In this document: one piece after another, positions 33,972 through 42,239 of the stretch
How the letters are laid out: every line of letters starts with the position of its first letter
How positions within the stretch are numbered: the first letter of the stretch is position 1
Source of the DNA: Bacillus albus
Lineage (GTDB): Bacteria; Bacillota; Bacilli; Bacillales; Bacillaceae_G
Assembly (NCBI RefSeq): GCF_001884185.1
Contig: NZ_MAOE01000081.1
Coordinates: forward strand, 1-64,000
Reading direction: 5' to 3'
Length of the DNA stretch: 64,000 nt
Program-made: the position numbers and the translations under genes
Notes under the pieces: model-generated
What the model saw: only the letters and a program-made list of their open reading frames with translations
Told to the model about the DNA's origin: nothing
Database searches by the model: none

Positions 33972-34943
33972 TTAGTTAATAGTGGAGTTTGCTTTTTCTT
34001 GCTTCGTGAAATAATCTATAATGCCCATCGCGCTAATTTCTATATCTAGATGTAAAATGTTATAAACGGAATGATCTGCTGGAACGTTTAACTTTGTAAG
34101 GTGGGAAGAAATCTTGTCCATTAATACAGTTTGTAAAGCTTTAGTCGCTTCATCGAAATCATTATACTGCTCAAAGACCTCTTTACCAGTATGAACGAAA
34201 ATAGGTAACCAATGTTCAAGCTGGTTATATACTTCTGTAACATTGGATGATGCACCGTAATGGCCGAAATAAATACTATCTACATTCATACTTTGAATGT
34301 GATTTTTAGAAGCAATCATTGCATCGGGTTGGAATTGTGAAGGAGACGTTGATGGTAAATATAGTTCTACACCAACGTCTGCGAGTTCTCTATAATAAAT
34401 GCCAATTGTATCGCCAGTAAAAATGCCGTTTGTTAATGAATCGTGAATGCTAATATGGTGCTTTGCATGTCCTGGTGTATCGTAAAATGTAAGTTTACGG
34501 TCTTCTGCAATTTGTAATGTATCACCATGTTGTACAATACGAACACGTTCTTCTTCTATAGGAAGAATGGGATCGAAAAGTTTGTCGAAATCTTCTTTGT
34601 ATACAGCTTTTGCACCCAAAATAAGCTTTGTTGGATCAATCATATGACGAGCACCGCGAGAATGTACATATAAAGTAGCATGTGGACATTTTTCCATCAT
34701 TAAACCGGCAGCACCGGCGTGATCTAAATGAACATGTGTAACGATAATATTTTTTACATCGTTTAAATCAATATGTAATTGTTGTAAGCCGTCTAAAATA
34801 TACGGAAGAGAAGGGGCTGCACAAGTTTCAATTAAAGTAATATCGTCACCTAATAAAACGTACGTACCAGTGCGCTCATTATGTTGTAAATCAAAATCAT
34901 CAATAAGATATAGGTGAGAAGATAATTGCTCTACTTTTTTCAT
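33972..34943 (-). CDS. MBL fold metallo-hydrolase
   Basis: 323 residues of the metallo-beta-lactamase superfamily. The metal-binding signature THVHLDHAG is near residue 70, DTPGHAKHHISI and FTGDT follow, and a late His is in YFGHYG. The C-terminal quarter is helical. The specific substrate is unknown (glyoxalase II-like hydrolases are typical relatives). The ATG at 34943 follows AAGGAG at 8-9 bases; a GTG three codons earlier is too close. Confidence 0.9.
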   Translation of the reverse strand: MKKVEQLSSHLYLIDDFDLQHNERTGTYVLLGDDITLIETCAAPSLPYILDGLQQLHIDLNDVKNIIVTHVHLDHAGAAGLMMEKCPHATLYVHSRGARHMIDPTKLILGAKAVYKEDFDKLFDPILPIEEERVRIVQHGDTLQIAEDRKLTFYDTPGHAKHHISIHDSLTNGIFTGDTIGIYYRELADVGVELYLPSTSPSQFQPDAMIASKNHIQSMNVDSIYFGHYGASSNVTEVYNQLEHWLPIFVHTGKEVFEQYNDFDEATKALQTVLMDKISSHLTKLNVPADHSVYNILHLDIEISAMGIIDYFTKQEKANSTIN

Positions 34944-35038
34944 ATTTACCACTCCTTATTTACTGTATGTTTCTATTATACGCTAAAATAGAAAAAAGGC
35001 AGAAAACGAAAACTCGCCTTCTACCTTTTGTATTATTC

Positions 35039-35248
35039 TTATCTCGTTTGTTCTTTATTGATAGACATAACGAACAGTCCAACAATCCCGCCAACTAATG
35101 GAAGCATAATCTCTCCGGCTAAATTAAAGTAGGAGCTTAAGAATAAACCATTTACATCGATTACCCAACCAATCACATACAATAACATCATATATAGTAC
35201 GAAATAAAACTCACGATTTGAAATCGTTTCATGTTGTGCAGTTTTCAT
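35039..35248 (-). CDS. Small two-helix membrane protein
   Basis: 69 residues with two hydrophobic segments (about 16-35 and 41-60) and a short charged tail; family not recognised. The start at 35248 is about 10 bases from AAAGGATGG. Function unknown. Confidence 0.65.
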   Translation of the reverse strand: MKTAQHETISNREFYFVLYMMLLYVIGWVIDVNGLFLSSYFNLAGEIMLPLVGGIVGLFVMSINKEQTR

Positions 35249-35472
35249 AATGAACACCATCCTTTTCTTTTATAATGGAATACAAACTGTCACATTTTGT
35301 TCACAATTCAATTGTAAAACTTTCCAACATAAAAGTCTAGTAGTTTGTGTCGAATTTTTGAACAGAAATAAAGCGCTATCATTTATGAGTTTAAGTACGT
35401 AATAAGAGCTGTATATTCACGAATGTAGTATAGTATAAACATAGAATGATAGTGAAGATAGGGGGAAGAAAA

Positions 35473-35955
35473 ATGACAGTTTATGATTTTTCAGCTAAAA
35501 CGATAACAGGAGAAGATAAATCGTTAAAAGATTACGAAGGAAAAGCGCTTCTTATTGTAAATGTAGCTAGCAAATGTGGTTTTACACCGCAGTATAAAGG
35601 GTTACAAGAAGTATATGATAAATATAAAGACCAGGGACTAGAAATACTAGGTTTCCCATGTAACCAATTCGGAGGACAAGAACCAGGTACAGAAGCAGAT
35701 ATTACTAGTTTTTGTGAATTAAACTACGGTGTAAATTTCCCGATGTTTGCAAAGATTGATGTGAAAGGCGATAAGGCTCATCCTCTGTATACATACATGA
35801 CAGAACAAGCACCAGGTTTACTAGGTATGAAAGCAGTGAAATGGAACTTTACTAAGTTTTTAATTGGAAAAGACGGGAAAGTAGTAGGACGTTTTGCGCC
35901 GCAGACGAAACCGGTGGATTTAGAGGTTGAAATTGAGAAGGTACTTGGAGAATAA
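35473..35955 (+). CDS. Glutathione peroxidase-family thiol peroxidase
   Basis: 160 residues with the GPx fold. The peroxidatic Cys is in NVASKCGFTPQY (near 35), followed by FPCNQFGGQEPG (near 62-73) and WNFTKFL (near 127). The cysteine form (not selenocysteine) is typical of bacterial BsaA-type enzymes, which usually use thioredoxin to reduce peroxides. The ATG at 35473 has GGGGGAAG upstream. Confidence 0.93.
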   Translation: MTVYDFSAKTITGEDKSLKDYEGKALLIVNVASKCGFTPQYKGLQEVYDKYKDQGLEILGFPCNQFGGQEPGTEADITSFCELNYGVNFPMFAKIDVKGDKAHPLYTYMTEQAPGLLGMKAVKWNFTKFLIGKDGKVVGRFAPQTKPVDLEVEIEKVLGE

Positions 35956-35975
35956 CTAGAAGTTTTACTTTATTA

Positions 35976-36018
35976 AAAACGCCTCAAAGAACTATATTGT
36001 TCATTGAGGCGTTTTCTT
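35976..36018. terminator. Terminator between gpx and the transglutaminase operon
   Basis: AAAACGCCTCAA pairs with TTGAGGCGTTTT. It is located between convergent genes and has A and T runs on its two sides, so it may serve both. Confidence 0.85.
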
Positions 36019-36037
36019 TCAACTCACATTATCAAGA

Positions 36038-38266
36038 TTAAATCGCTGAATGGAAGTCATTTGATTTAGGTGGAGAAGCTGCTTTTTTTATAAGGATTTC
36101 CCATAATTGTACGGATTTTTCCCATTCTGCTGCGGCCTGTCCCTTTTGATACATAGCGTTTTCATAACTGAAAGTAAGCTGTTGCATATCATTCGAGTTG
36201 TAAAGTGTATCGATATGGAGAGCATATTCTCGGAACGTTTGACTTTCCCCACGTGGTAAGCTGATTCGTGCAAATTGTTTCAAAAGTGCGCTGTAAGCTT
36301 TGCTATAGACAGCATCATCTTTTCGATATTTATAGAAAAGAATGATAAAAAATGTAATCCATTTCATTCTAGTAGCGAAGAGAGTATAGCCGATAATACT
36401 AATTGGTATCGTAGAAAGGAATACGTACCACCAAGAAAATCTATTTTTAGAAGTTGTAATCTTTTTAGTAGGAGTTTCTTCTGTATCTTCTATTAAACTT
36501 TTAAGCTTTGCTTCATTGTTTCTTTGGTGCATTTGCGCGTTTTGAGAATTAGTTTCTTCGCTATTTTGTATAGTAGGAGCAGGAGTATTATTTGTGAAAT
36601 TATAGGGATTCGTAAATCCTTTTGTTGGTTCGAATGGAATCCATCCGTATCCAGGGAAATATACTTCGACCCAGGAGTGTGCGTTATCGTTCGCGATTTT
36701 ATAAACATCCGCACCTTCAGCACCCACAAGCGTATTATCAAGAGTTCCTTCTGTATAACCTTTTACCCAGCGAGCGGGAATCCCAGCAGAACGAAGTAAC
36801 ACGATCATAGACGTTGAGAAATTATTACAGTAGCCGCTTTTTGTATCGAAAAGAAATTGATCAACATAATCTTGGTTTTTGGCAGGGAACAGCACATTCA
36901 TTGTTTCATATACGAAAGAATGGTCAGTGAAGTAGTTTTCAATAGCCAATACTTTATCATATCGGTTGTCTTTATCGTTTGTTAGATTAGCAGCTAAGTC
37001 TCTTACTCGCTGCGGTAATGATTCGGGAAGTTGCGTGTACTTTGTCATGAAATAAGGATTTGTTTCTTGACCTTCATTCATTTTTATAGCTTTCAAGTTT
37101 TCTATGGAAAACTCCGGGACCTCATATGTTACTTTATATGAATGTAAAGTAGTAGAAGAATTTCCGTCCATCGTATAGATTTTTTCTGAAAATGGGTCAA
37201 CACTGTATGTTACATCTGAAGAAGCTGCAACTGATACTAACCCTGTTGGATAGGTGAGGTGAGGATAACTTTTTTGCATGGTAATTGTCGCCTCAGTTGT
37301 CTCTGTTTTTGTATGTTGTTCGTACCAGCTCACGACGTCGTTTTTATTTTTAAAAGAAACCTTTTTTTGATTTTCAGAAACTTCCCAGCCTTTTCCTGTA
37401 TAAAAATCTTTCGTTTCGACTCTCCAATATTGTTTGTTTTGCGTTTGTGCTGTGAAAACAATTGTAGGATCTGCCTTAAAAGGACCGCCTAATCGCGAGT
37501 CATCTAAACCATACCCAATTTTAGAAACTTCTTGTTTTTTACTTGCTTCGGATGTGTTGAATTTTAAAAAATCCATTGGGTTTGGCCATTGAGGGCCAAA
37601 TTTTGGAGCAAAGTATGCGATCGTTGCTGACAATACAATAAATATTGTAAGAGGTTTAAGTAATTTTGAGATTTCTCTAGCATAATTTTGTAAGTGTTCC
37701 ATCTCTTTTATTCGTTCTATGCGAAGAAGACTAAGCATAAAAAAGCCGATGACAACGGTACGAATAATAGCGTAGTTTGCATTGTATAAATGTAAGTTAT
37801 GAAAAATTGTGATATAAATAATAGTCAATATAAGAAATAACAATCCACGCTTTTTATGAATCATCCAAAAAGAGATGAAAGCACTCAAAAACCAAAATGA
37901 TAGAAAAAATAAAACGGTTGGAAAAACTGGAGAAATATCTAGCAAATTCCCCTGGAATAACAGGGAGGAATTTCGAGAAATATCAGTAAAAAATTTCGTT
38001 AGCCAAGATGGATTTATAAAAATATTTTTATAATATAGGAAATGAATGATGAATAAAATCGTCACGATCTTTATCGGAATCTGCCACTTTGTTTGAAAAA
38101 AAGAGAGTGTGAAGCAAATTCCTATAAATATTACAAAAATATCTAATCTACTTACGTTTGTAATACCTATAAGGGGTCTTAGCCATTCTAGTAAAAGTAG
38201 AAATGCGCATGCATGCATGAAAAATCTAGTCATATCCAATTGTTTTTTTGCCTGTAATGTTATCAT
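36038..38266 (-). CDS. Membrane transglutaminase-like protein (DUF3488/DUF4129 type)
   Basis: 742 residues. The N-terminal part has about seven membrane helices (to about residue 215). A periplasm-facing transglutaminase-like domain follows, with Cys in KSGYCNNFS (near 479), His in NDNAHSWVEVYF and an acidic residue in PFEPT. One more helix lies near 610 and there is a DUF4129-like cytoplasmic tail. It overlaps the DUF58 gene by 4 bases (ATGA) behind GAGGTGAG. MoxR-DUF58-transglutaminase operons are widespread; the protein substrates are unknown. Confidence 0.92.
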   Translation of the reverse strand: MITLQAKKQLDMTRFFMHACAFLLLLEWLRPLIGITNVSRLDIFVIFIGICFTLSFFQTKWQIPIKIVTILFIIHFLYYKNIFINPSWLTKFFTDISRNSSLLFQGNLLDISPVFPTVLFFLSFWFLSAFISFWMIHKKRGLLFLILTIIYITIFHNLHLYNANYAIIRTVVIGFFMLSLLRIERIKEMEHLQNYAREISKLLKPLTIFIVLSATIAYFAPKFGPQWPNPMDFLKFNTSEASKKQEVSKIGYGLDDSRLGGPFKADPTIVFTAQTQNKQYWRVETKDFYTGKGWEVSENQKKVSFKNKNDVVSWYEQHTKTETTEATITMQKSYPHLTYPTGLVSVAASSDVTYSVDPFSEKIYTMDGNSSTTLHSYKVTYEVPEFSIENLKAIKMNEGQETNPYFMTKYTQLPESLPQRVRDLAANLTNDKDNRYDKVLAIENYFTDHSFVYETMNVLFPAKNQDYVDQFLFDTKSGYCNNFSTSMIVLLRSAGIPARWVKGYTEGTLDNTLVGAEGADVYKIANDNAHSWVEVYFPGYGWIPFEPTKGFTNPYNFTNNTPAPTIQNSEETNSQNAQMHQRNNEAKLKSLIEDTEETPTKKITTSKNRFSWWYVFLSTIPISIIGYTLFATRMKWITFFIILFYKYRKDDAVYSKAYSALLKQFARISLPRGESQTFREYALHIDTLYNSNDMQQLTFSYENAMYQKGQAAAEWEKSVQLWEILIKKAASPPKSNDFHSAI

Positions 38267-39477
38267 TTGCTCACCTCAAAAAACACGTTTGTATACTGGT
38301 TTCCATAAACCACATTTACAAATATTTTTCGTTTTTGTAGAGTTTCTAGAATACTAAGTTCTCGATGTGAGAGTTGATTTGCTTTTTCTTTCACGACAAA
38401 CACTATTAATTTTCTATTTTTTATAGCAGCAAAGTCAGCTGTTTTTTGAATATCGGGAGAAAGATCGCTTGTCACGAGTATAATCGTGACAGGCTCATAA
38501 ATTTTTCTTAATTCCATTTCAACACTTCGGGAGAGCGGGAATGCGCTGTCCGCTTGTACTTTCGCTAAATGACAAAAGATTTGATGTAACTGACTATCTC
38601 CATTGTCTAAAGGGAAAAAAGTTCGCTCTTTTCCAAAAGACACGAATGACGCTGGTGAATTTTGTTTCAAGACAGCCCTAACAATAGAGGCAGTAAATGT
38701 GACGACTGATTCGAATAGAGGGGATGAGGTTCTGTCCATGAATATCATAATATTATGGCTGCGCTGTTGTTCAAATTCTTTCGTCATAATGTTGTTTGTT
38801 CGTGCAGTTGCTTTCCAATCAATCCACGAAAAGCGGTCACCAGGTTTATAGTCTCTCACACCGACAGAAATGGTAGAATCTTTTACTAAATTTATATTTG
38901 CTGAAAGTGCTCCTTGTTCGAAATGATTTTCCATTTGTCGATACGTTATATCTACATACTGAGGATAGACTAAAAATGTATCTGGAACTGAGAAAGTTAT
39001 TTCTTTCTCCATCATACCGAATAGATCGCCAGTTTTGACACGTACGCTTGAAAAAGAGTGCTCACCTCTAGGGATTGTGTCAATGGCATATTGAAACGAA
39101 ATATTTCGTTTCAATCCTGGAAAGAGTATTACTTTATTCATTTTCGTTTGTTTATAATTTGTAAATTGTGATGGTAGTTCATCTTCTATAATTAAATAAA
39201 GCAAGGGAAAAGGAGATTTTCTTTTTATTGTAATGGTGCTTAAAAATGGTTCTCCTGCAACATATTCGTCTTGATTTGTTATTCGTTTTACTTCGGCGTC
39301 CCGTAAAGCATAGAAGGGGAGTAATAATGAATAAAGACCAATAGGAATCATACTGTAAAACAAAAACCAACTTACAAATCCTCCTTGAAGCATAGCGTAT
39401 ACAAATGTTAAGACTAGGCATAACGGAATGAGTGATAACTTAGTAAAATGATAGAGTGATCGTAGTATTCGTTTCAT
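38263..39477 (-). CDS. DUF58 domain-containing membrane protein
   Basis: 404 residues. Two N-terminal hydrophobic segments (about 12-50) precede a beta-rich domain, then the DUF58 signature region GVRDYKPGDRFSWIDWKATAR (about 218-238) and a von Willebrand A-like end (IMIFMDRTSSP). It is coupled to the MoxR gene by a TGATG overlap; ATG at 39477 is preferred over TTG one codon earlier. It probably works with MoxR in a chaperone-like or envelope stress function. Confidence 0.9.
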   Translation of the reverse strand: MKRILRSLYHFTKLSLIPLCLVLTFVYAMLQGGFVSWFLFYSMIPIGLYSLLLPFYALRDAEVKRITNQDEYVAGEPFLSTITIKRKSPFPLLYLIIEDELPSQFTNYKQTKMNKVILFPGLKRNISFQYAIDTIPRGEHSFSSVRVKTGDLFGMMEKEITFSVPDTFLVYPQYVDITYRQMENHFEQGALSANINLVKDSTISVGVRDYKPGDRFSWIDWKATARTNNIMTKEFEQQRSHNIMIFMDRTSSPLFESVVTFTASIVRAVLKQNSPASFVSFGKERTFFPLDNGDSQLHQIFCHLAKVQADSAFPLSRSVEMELRKIYEPVTIILVTSDLSPDIQKTADFAAIKNRKLIVFVVKEKANQLSHRELSILETLQKRKIFVNVVYGNQYTNVFFEVSK

Positions 39478-40439
39478 CAAAGGTTCATCTTCCTTTGAGT
39501 CGGTACGGTAGTTCGTGCAATGATTTTTCCGATAACTTGTTCCCCTGTAATTCCTTCAAATTTTGCTTCCATTTTTAGAATGAGCCTGTGAGCCAATACG
39601 TAAGGAGCTAAAAATTTAACATCGTCTGGGATAACATAATTTCTTCCATGGATAAAAGCATAAGCTTGTGAAGCTTTCATTAAAGCAATCGAGCCACGCG
39701 GACTTGCACCAAGCTGTATAGAACTATAAGAACGAGTCTGACTAACAAGCTTTACAATGTAATGCTTGATTGCTTTGTCCATACTTACTTCCCGTACGCT
39801 CTGTTGTAAATAAAGTAATTCTTTTATTGTTGTAATTGCTTGTAAATGGGAGAGAGGATTCGTTTTTTCCATCCTGTTTAAAATTTCAAATTCTTCTTCT
39901 GGTGTAGGATATCCCATTTTTAGTTTCAACAAGAAACGATCGAGCTGGGCTTCTGGTAAAGGGTATGTTCCCTCATATTCGACCGGATTTTGTGTAGCCA
40001 TTACAAAGAACGGTTTTGGTAACGGTCTTGTCATGCCATCTATTGTAATATTGCCTTCTTCCATACTTTCAAGTAAAGCAGACTGTGTTTTTGGAGATGT
40101 ACGATTAATTTCATCAGCCAGTATAAAATTCCCCATAATTGGTCCAGGCTTGAACTCAAATTGGAGCTCTTTCGGATTATAAATAGAAACACCTGTTACA
40201 TCTGATGGAAGTAAATCAGGTGTAAATTGAATACGTTTGTAATCAGCATCAATAGATTTAGAAAGTGCCCGTACTAACATTGTTTTCCCAACTCCAGGAA
40301 CATCTTCTAATAGTACATGACCTTCAGCTAAGAGAGCTGTCAAAGCTAAGATCGTTTCTTTTCGTTTTCCGACCATTAACTTTTCAATATTGTTGATTAT
40401 TTTTTCTATAATGGGATGTAATGAATCAAGCTGGTGCAT
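39477..40439 (-). CDS. MoxR family AAA ATPase
   Basis: 320 residues. Walker A VPGVGKTML (near 46-54), Walker B ILADEINR (about 107-114), FVMATQNPVEYEGTYPLPEAQ with its sensor Asn, and LDRFLLKL follow the MoxR pattern. It is a chaperone-like ATPase that typically acts with the downstream DUF58/VWA protein. The ATG is behind AGGAGGATT. It is first in a three-gene - strand operon. Confidence 0.95.
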   Translation of the reverse strand: MHQLDSLHPIIEKIINNIEKLMVGKRKETILALTALLAEGHVLLEDVPGVGKTMLVRALSKSIDADYKRIQFTPDLLPSDVTGVSIYNPKELQFEFKPGPIMGNFILADEINRTSPKTQSALLESMEEGNITIDGMTRPLPKPFFVMATQNPVEYEGTYPLPEAQLDRFLLKLKMGYPTPEEEFEILNRMEKTNPLSHLQAITTIKELLYLQQSVREVSMDKAIKHYIVKLVSQTRSYSSIQLGASPRGSIALMKASQAYAFIHGRNYVIPDDVKFLAPYVLAHRLILKMEAKFEGITGEQVIGKIIARTTVPTQRKMNL

Positions 40440-40826
40440 CGTAATCCTCCTAATGTTATTATTGTTTTCTAATCTATTTAGTGAAAAATAGCATGAATCT
40501 ATCTAATTGTGGGCGGTAAAGATTTTATCTTTAATTCTAAGAATATTCAGATTATTTATTCTGATTACATCTAGTATAATTGTTTCCGTAACTTAGGGCA
40601 ATATGGTAAATAATGATTTCTCTTTTTATGTGAAGTATGTCTTGATATAGAATAGTATCGTCGGTAAAAATAGAAGAGGGGAAGGAAAGATTGACCTCAA
40701 TGAGCAAAATAAATAGCGTAGGAAACCCTACGCGTATAGTTTGGAACATATATTAATACCCCTTGTGAATAAAAAATAAAGTCGACTTCACATGAAGAGA
40801 CCAGCTATTTAAATTATTACACTCCT
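40440..40826. other. Gene-free AT-rich spacer
   Basis: 387 bases with no convincing gene. The part near 40440-40540 should contain the promoter of the MoxR operon, but I cannot place it with confidence. A 65-codon frame at 40552-40749 on the - strand is weak and is listed among the rejected items. Confidence 0.5.
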
Positions 40827-41168
40827 TTATTTTGTATCTTTCTTATATTCTTTTCGTTTATTTAACCAAATATGAATTAATTCTACCAATTCCATTGTTT
40901 CAATCTCACAATATTCTCCTTTACCATCTTCGGCTAAATTGTCTAATATGGTAGTTGTGTCGTTCTGAATTTCTAAACCGCAAATGTTGCCATTTACTAC
41001 CACATAATTTTTTTCTCCGTTTAAAATACTATGTATTTCTTCTAAAATCCAATCTCCAAAAGCTGCAACTTCAATTCCTAAAAAAGTTTCAACAAGTTTA
41101 ATTTCTTTAGGAAGTCTCATAACTAAATCGCCACTGTTAAGCACTTCAAAACTATATGGATATTTCAT
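40827..41168 (-). CDS. Hypothetical protein, possible immunity type
   Basis: 113 residues, soluble and acidic, beginning MKYPYSFEVLNSGDLVMRLP; not recognised. The alpha/beta pattern, small size and position behind a second unrecognised acidic protein and a broken gene resemble immunity genes trailing polymorphic toxins. The ribosome binding site AAAGGAG lies about 9 bases before the ATG. A cytosolic location is expected. Confidence 0.65.
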   Translation of the reverse strand: MKYPYSFEVLNSGDLVMRLPKEIKLVETFLGIEVAAFGDWILEEIHSILNGEKNYVVVNGNICGLEIQNDTTTILDNLAEDGKGEYCEIETMELVELIHIWLNKRKEYKKDTK

Positions 41169-41260
41169 GACTATTTTACTCCTTTTACTTCTCTATTAAT
41201 CTCATAAGCTCTATTAAGGTAATAAATTCTTATACTATCATCTCTATTTTCCTACTTAAA

Positions 41261-41761
41261 TTATAGTAAAAGTAAATTATTATTAAACTTATCTATCCAA
41301 TATTTCTCTGCTGTAGGTATGAATTCAGTGAAATCTTCATATGTACCACTCCAATCTTTTGGTACATAGTTTTCGTATGATGCCGGTTCTGGAAACATTG
41401 AATATAGTATTTTATTATCAAAGTTAATTAATAAGATTGGACTAAAATCTAATAGATCTTCTCCTGCATTTTTCCTTTTAATATTTTCAAGTAGTAAATA
41501 ATTTAATTCTTCTTTAGTTGTTTTATATTGATTAATCCTTACTAAAAATACTTCTACATTTTCATGATCTAATACTTTTATTCCATTTCTTTCTTCCGTT
41601 TCGTCATTATCTTCAATGCTTATACCTAAATTTTTATATGCATGATCTAATTTATTATAATCTAAAAACCATAGTTCTTTATCTGTTACATACCATCTAA
41701 ACTCATTTTTATATATGACGGCTACGATAATGTTTTCTGCATAAAGCGGTTCTAATTTCAT
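41261..41761 (-). CDS. Hypothetical protein, possible immunity type
   Basis: 166 residues, acidic and soluble; not recognised. It includes EFRWYVTDKELWFLDYNK near residues 20-37 and a C-terminal segment rich in Tyr, Trp and Phe, as seen in SMI1-like and other toxin-neutralising proteins, but no family can be named. It begins 18 bases after a broken frame on the same strand (41780-42020). The ribosome binding site is weak. Confidence 0.6.
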   Translation of the reverse strand: MKLEPLYAENIIVAVIYKNEFRWYVTDKELWFLDYNKLDHAYKNLGISIEDNDETEERNGIKVLDHENVEVFLVRINQYKTTKEELNYLLLENIKRKNAGEDLLDFSPILLINFDNKILYSMFPEPASYENYVPKDWSGTYEDFTEFIPTAEKYWIDKFNNNLLLL

Positions 41762-41779
41762 AATATACTCATTTTATTA

Positions 41780-42020
41780 TTATCTTAAAATCCTGCCATT
41801 CTTGGTGTATTCTTCTATTGATTCAATCCAAGTTGCTGACAATTCATATGGATTTCCTGGCGTTTTTTGTTCAACTATTTTCAGGATAGTTGCCCTTGAT
41901 ATGGTGGATTTAAAGTATTGTATTTTCATTTATTAACTCATCTAACGATTTAGGTATATCAAATTTAACTACTCCCAAATTACTTCCTCTATTATATAAG
42001 AAATTTTTTTGCAAGCTCAT
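41780..42020 (-). pseudogene. Broken gene fragment, possible toxin C-terminus
   Basis: Two short overlapping - strand frames. The first (42020-41910) contains SNLGVVKFDIPKSLDELI and stops. The second (41929-41780), in another frame, reads MKIQYFKSTISRATILKIVE through YELSATWIESIEEY to a stop. Both look coding-like and would join through a frameshift near 41920. They precede the two small acidic genes, as a toxin C-terminal domain would precede its immunity genes. No ribosome binding site is seen. Interpretation as a toxin remnant is inference. Confidence 0.45.
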
Positions 42021-42157
42021 TATTATCTGTACTTCATCTTAAACTTTGCTAGAAGCAAGGAAGTAACTTAACAGTCAGTGAAGGATGTGAGCCCTCCACA
42101 ATGATTAGATTTTCACTTTTTTATATTTTTTTCGGAATTTTTGACAATCTCTTGAAC

Positions 42158-42173
42158 TGTGCGAAATGTCACA
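42158..42173 (+). promoter_or_regulatory. FNR-like site of the narG promoter
   Basis: TGTGC-GAAATG-TCACA, one mismatch from the TGTGA-N6-TCACA palindrome. A -10 hexamer TATAGT is at 42195-42200, so transcription would start near 42207 and the site is centred at about -41.5, the position of a class II Fnr-activated promoter. Confidence 0.85.
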
Positions 42174-42239
42174 TCTGTATTTTATAACCTCTTTTATAGT
42201 AAGGGTATGTAAGAGAGACGTATTAAAGGAGTGAACAGT

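Noticed and set aside
40552-40749. 65-codon frame on the - strand
   Set aside because: AGGGGT precedes it, but the sequence has no recognisable pattern and lies in a low-complexity AT-rich spacer.
40827-42020. Genomic island or prophage remnant
   Set aside because: No integrase, transposase, tRNA or attachment-site repeats are visible around it.
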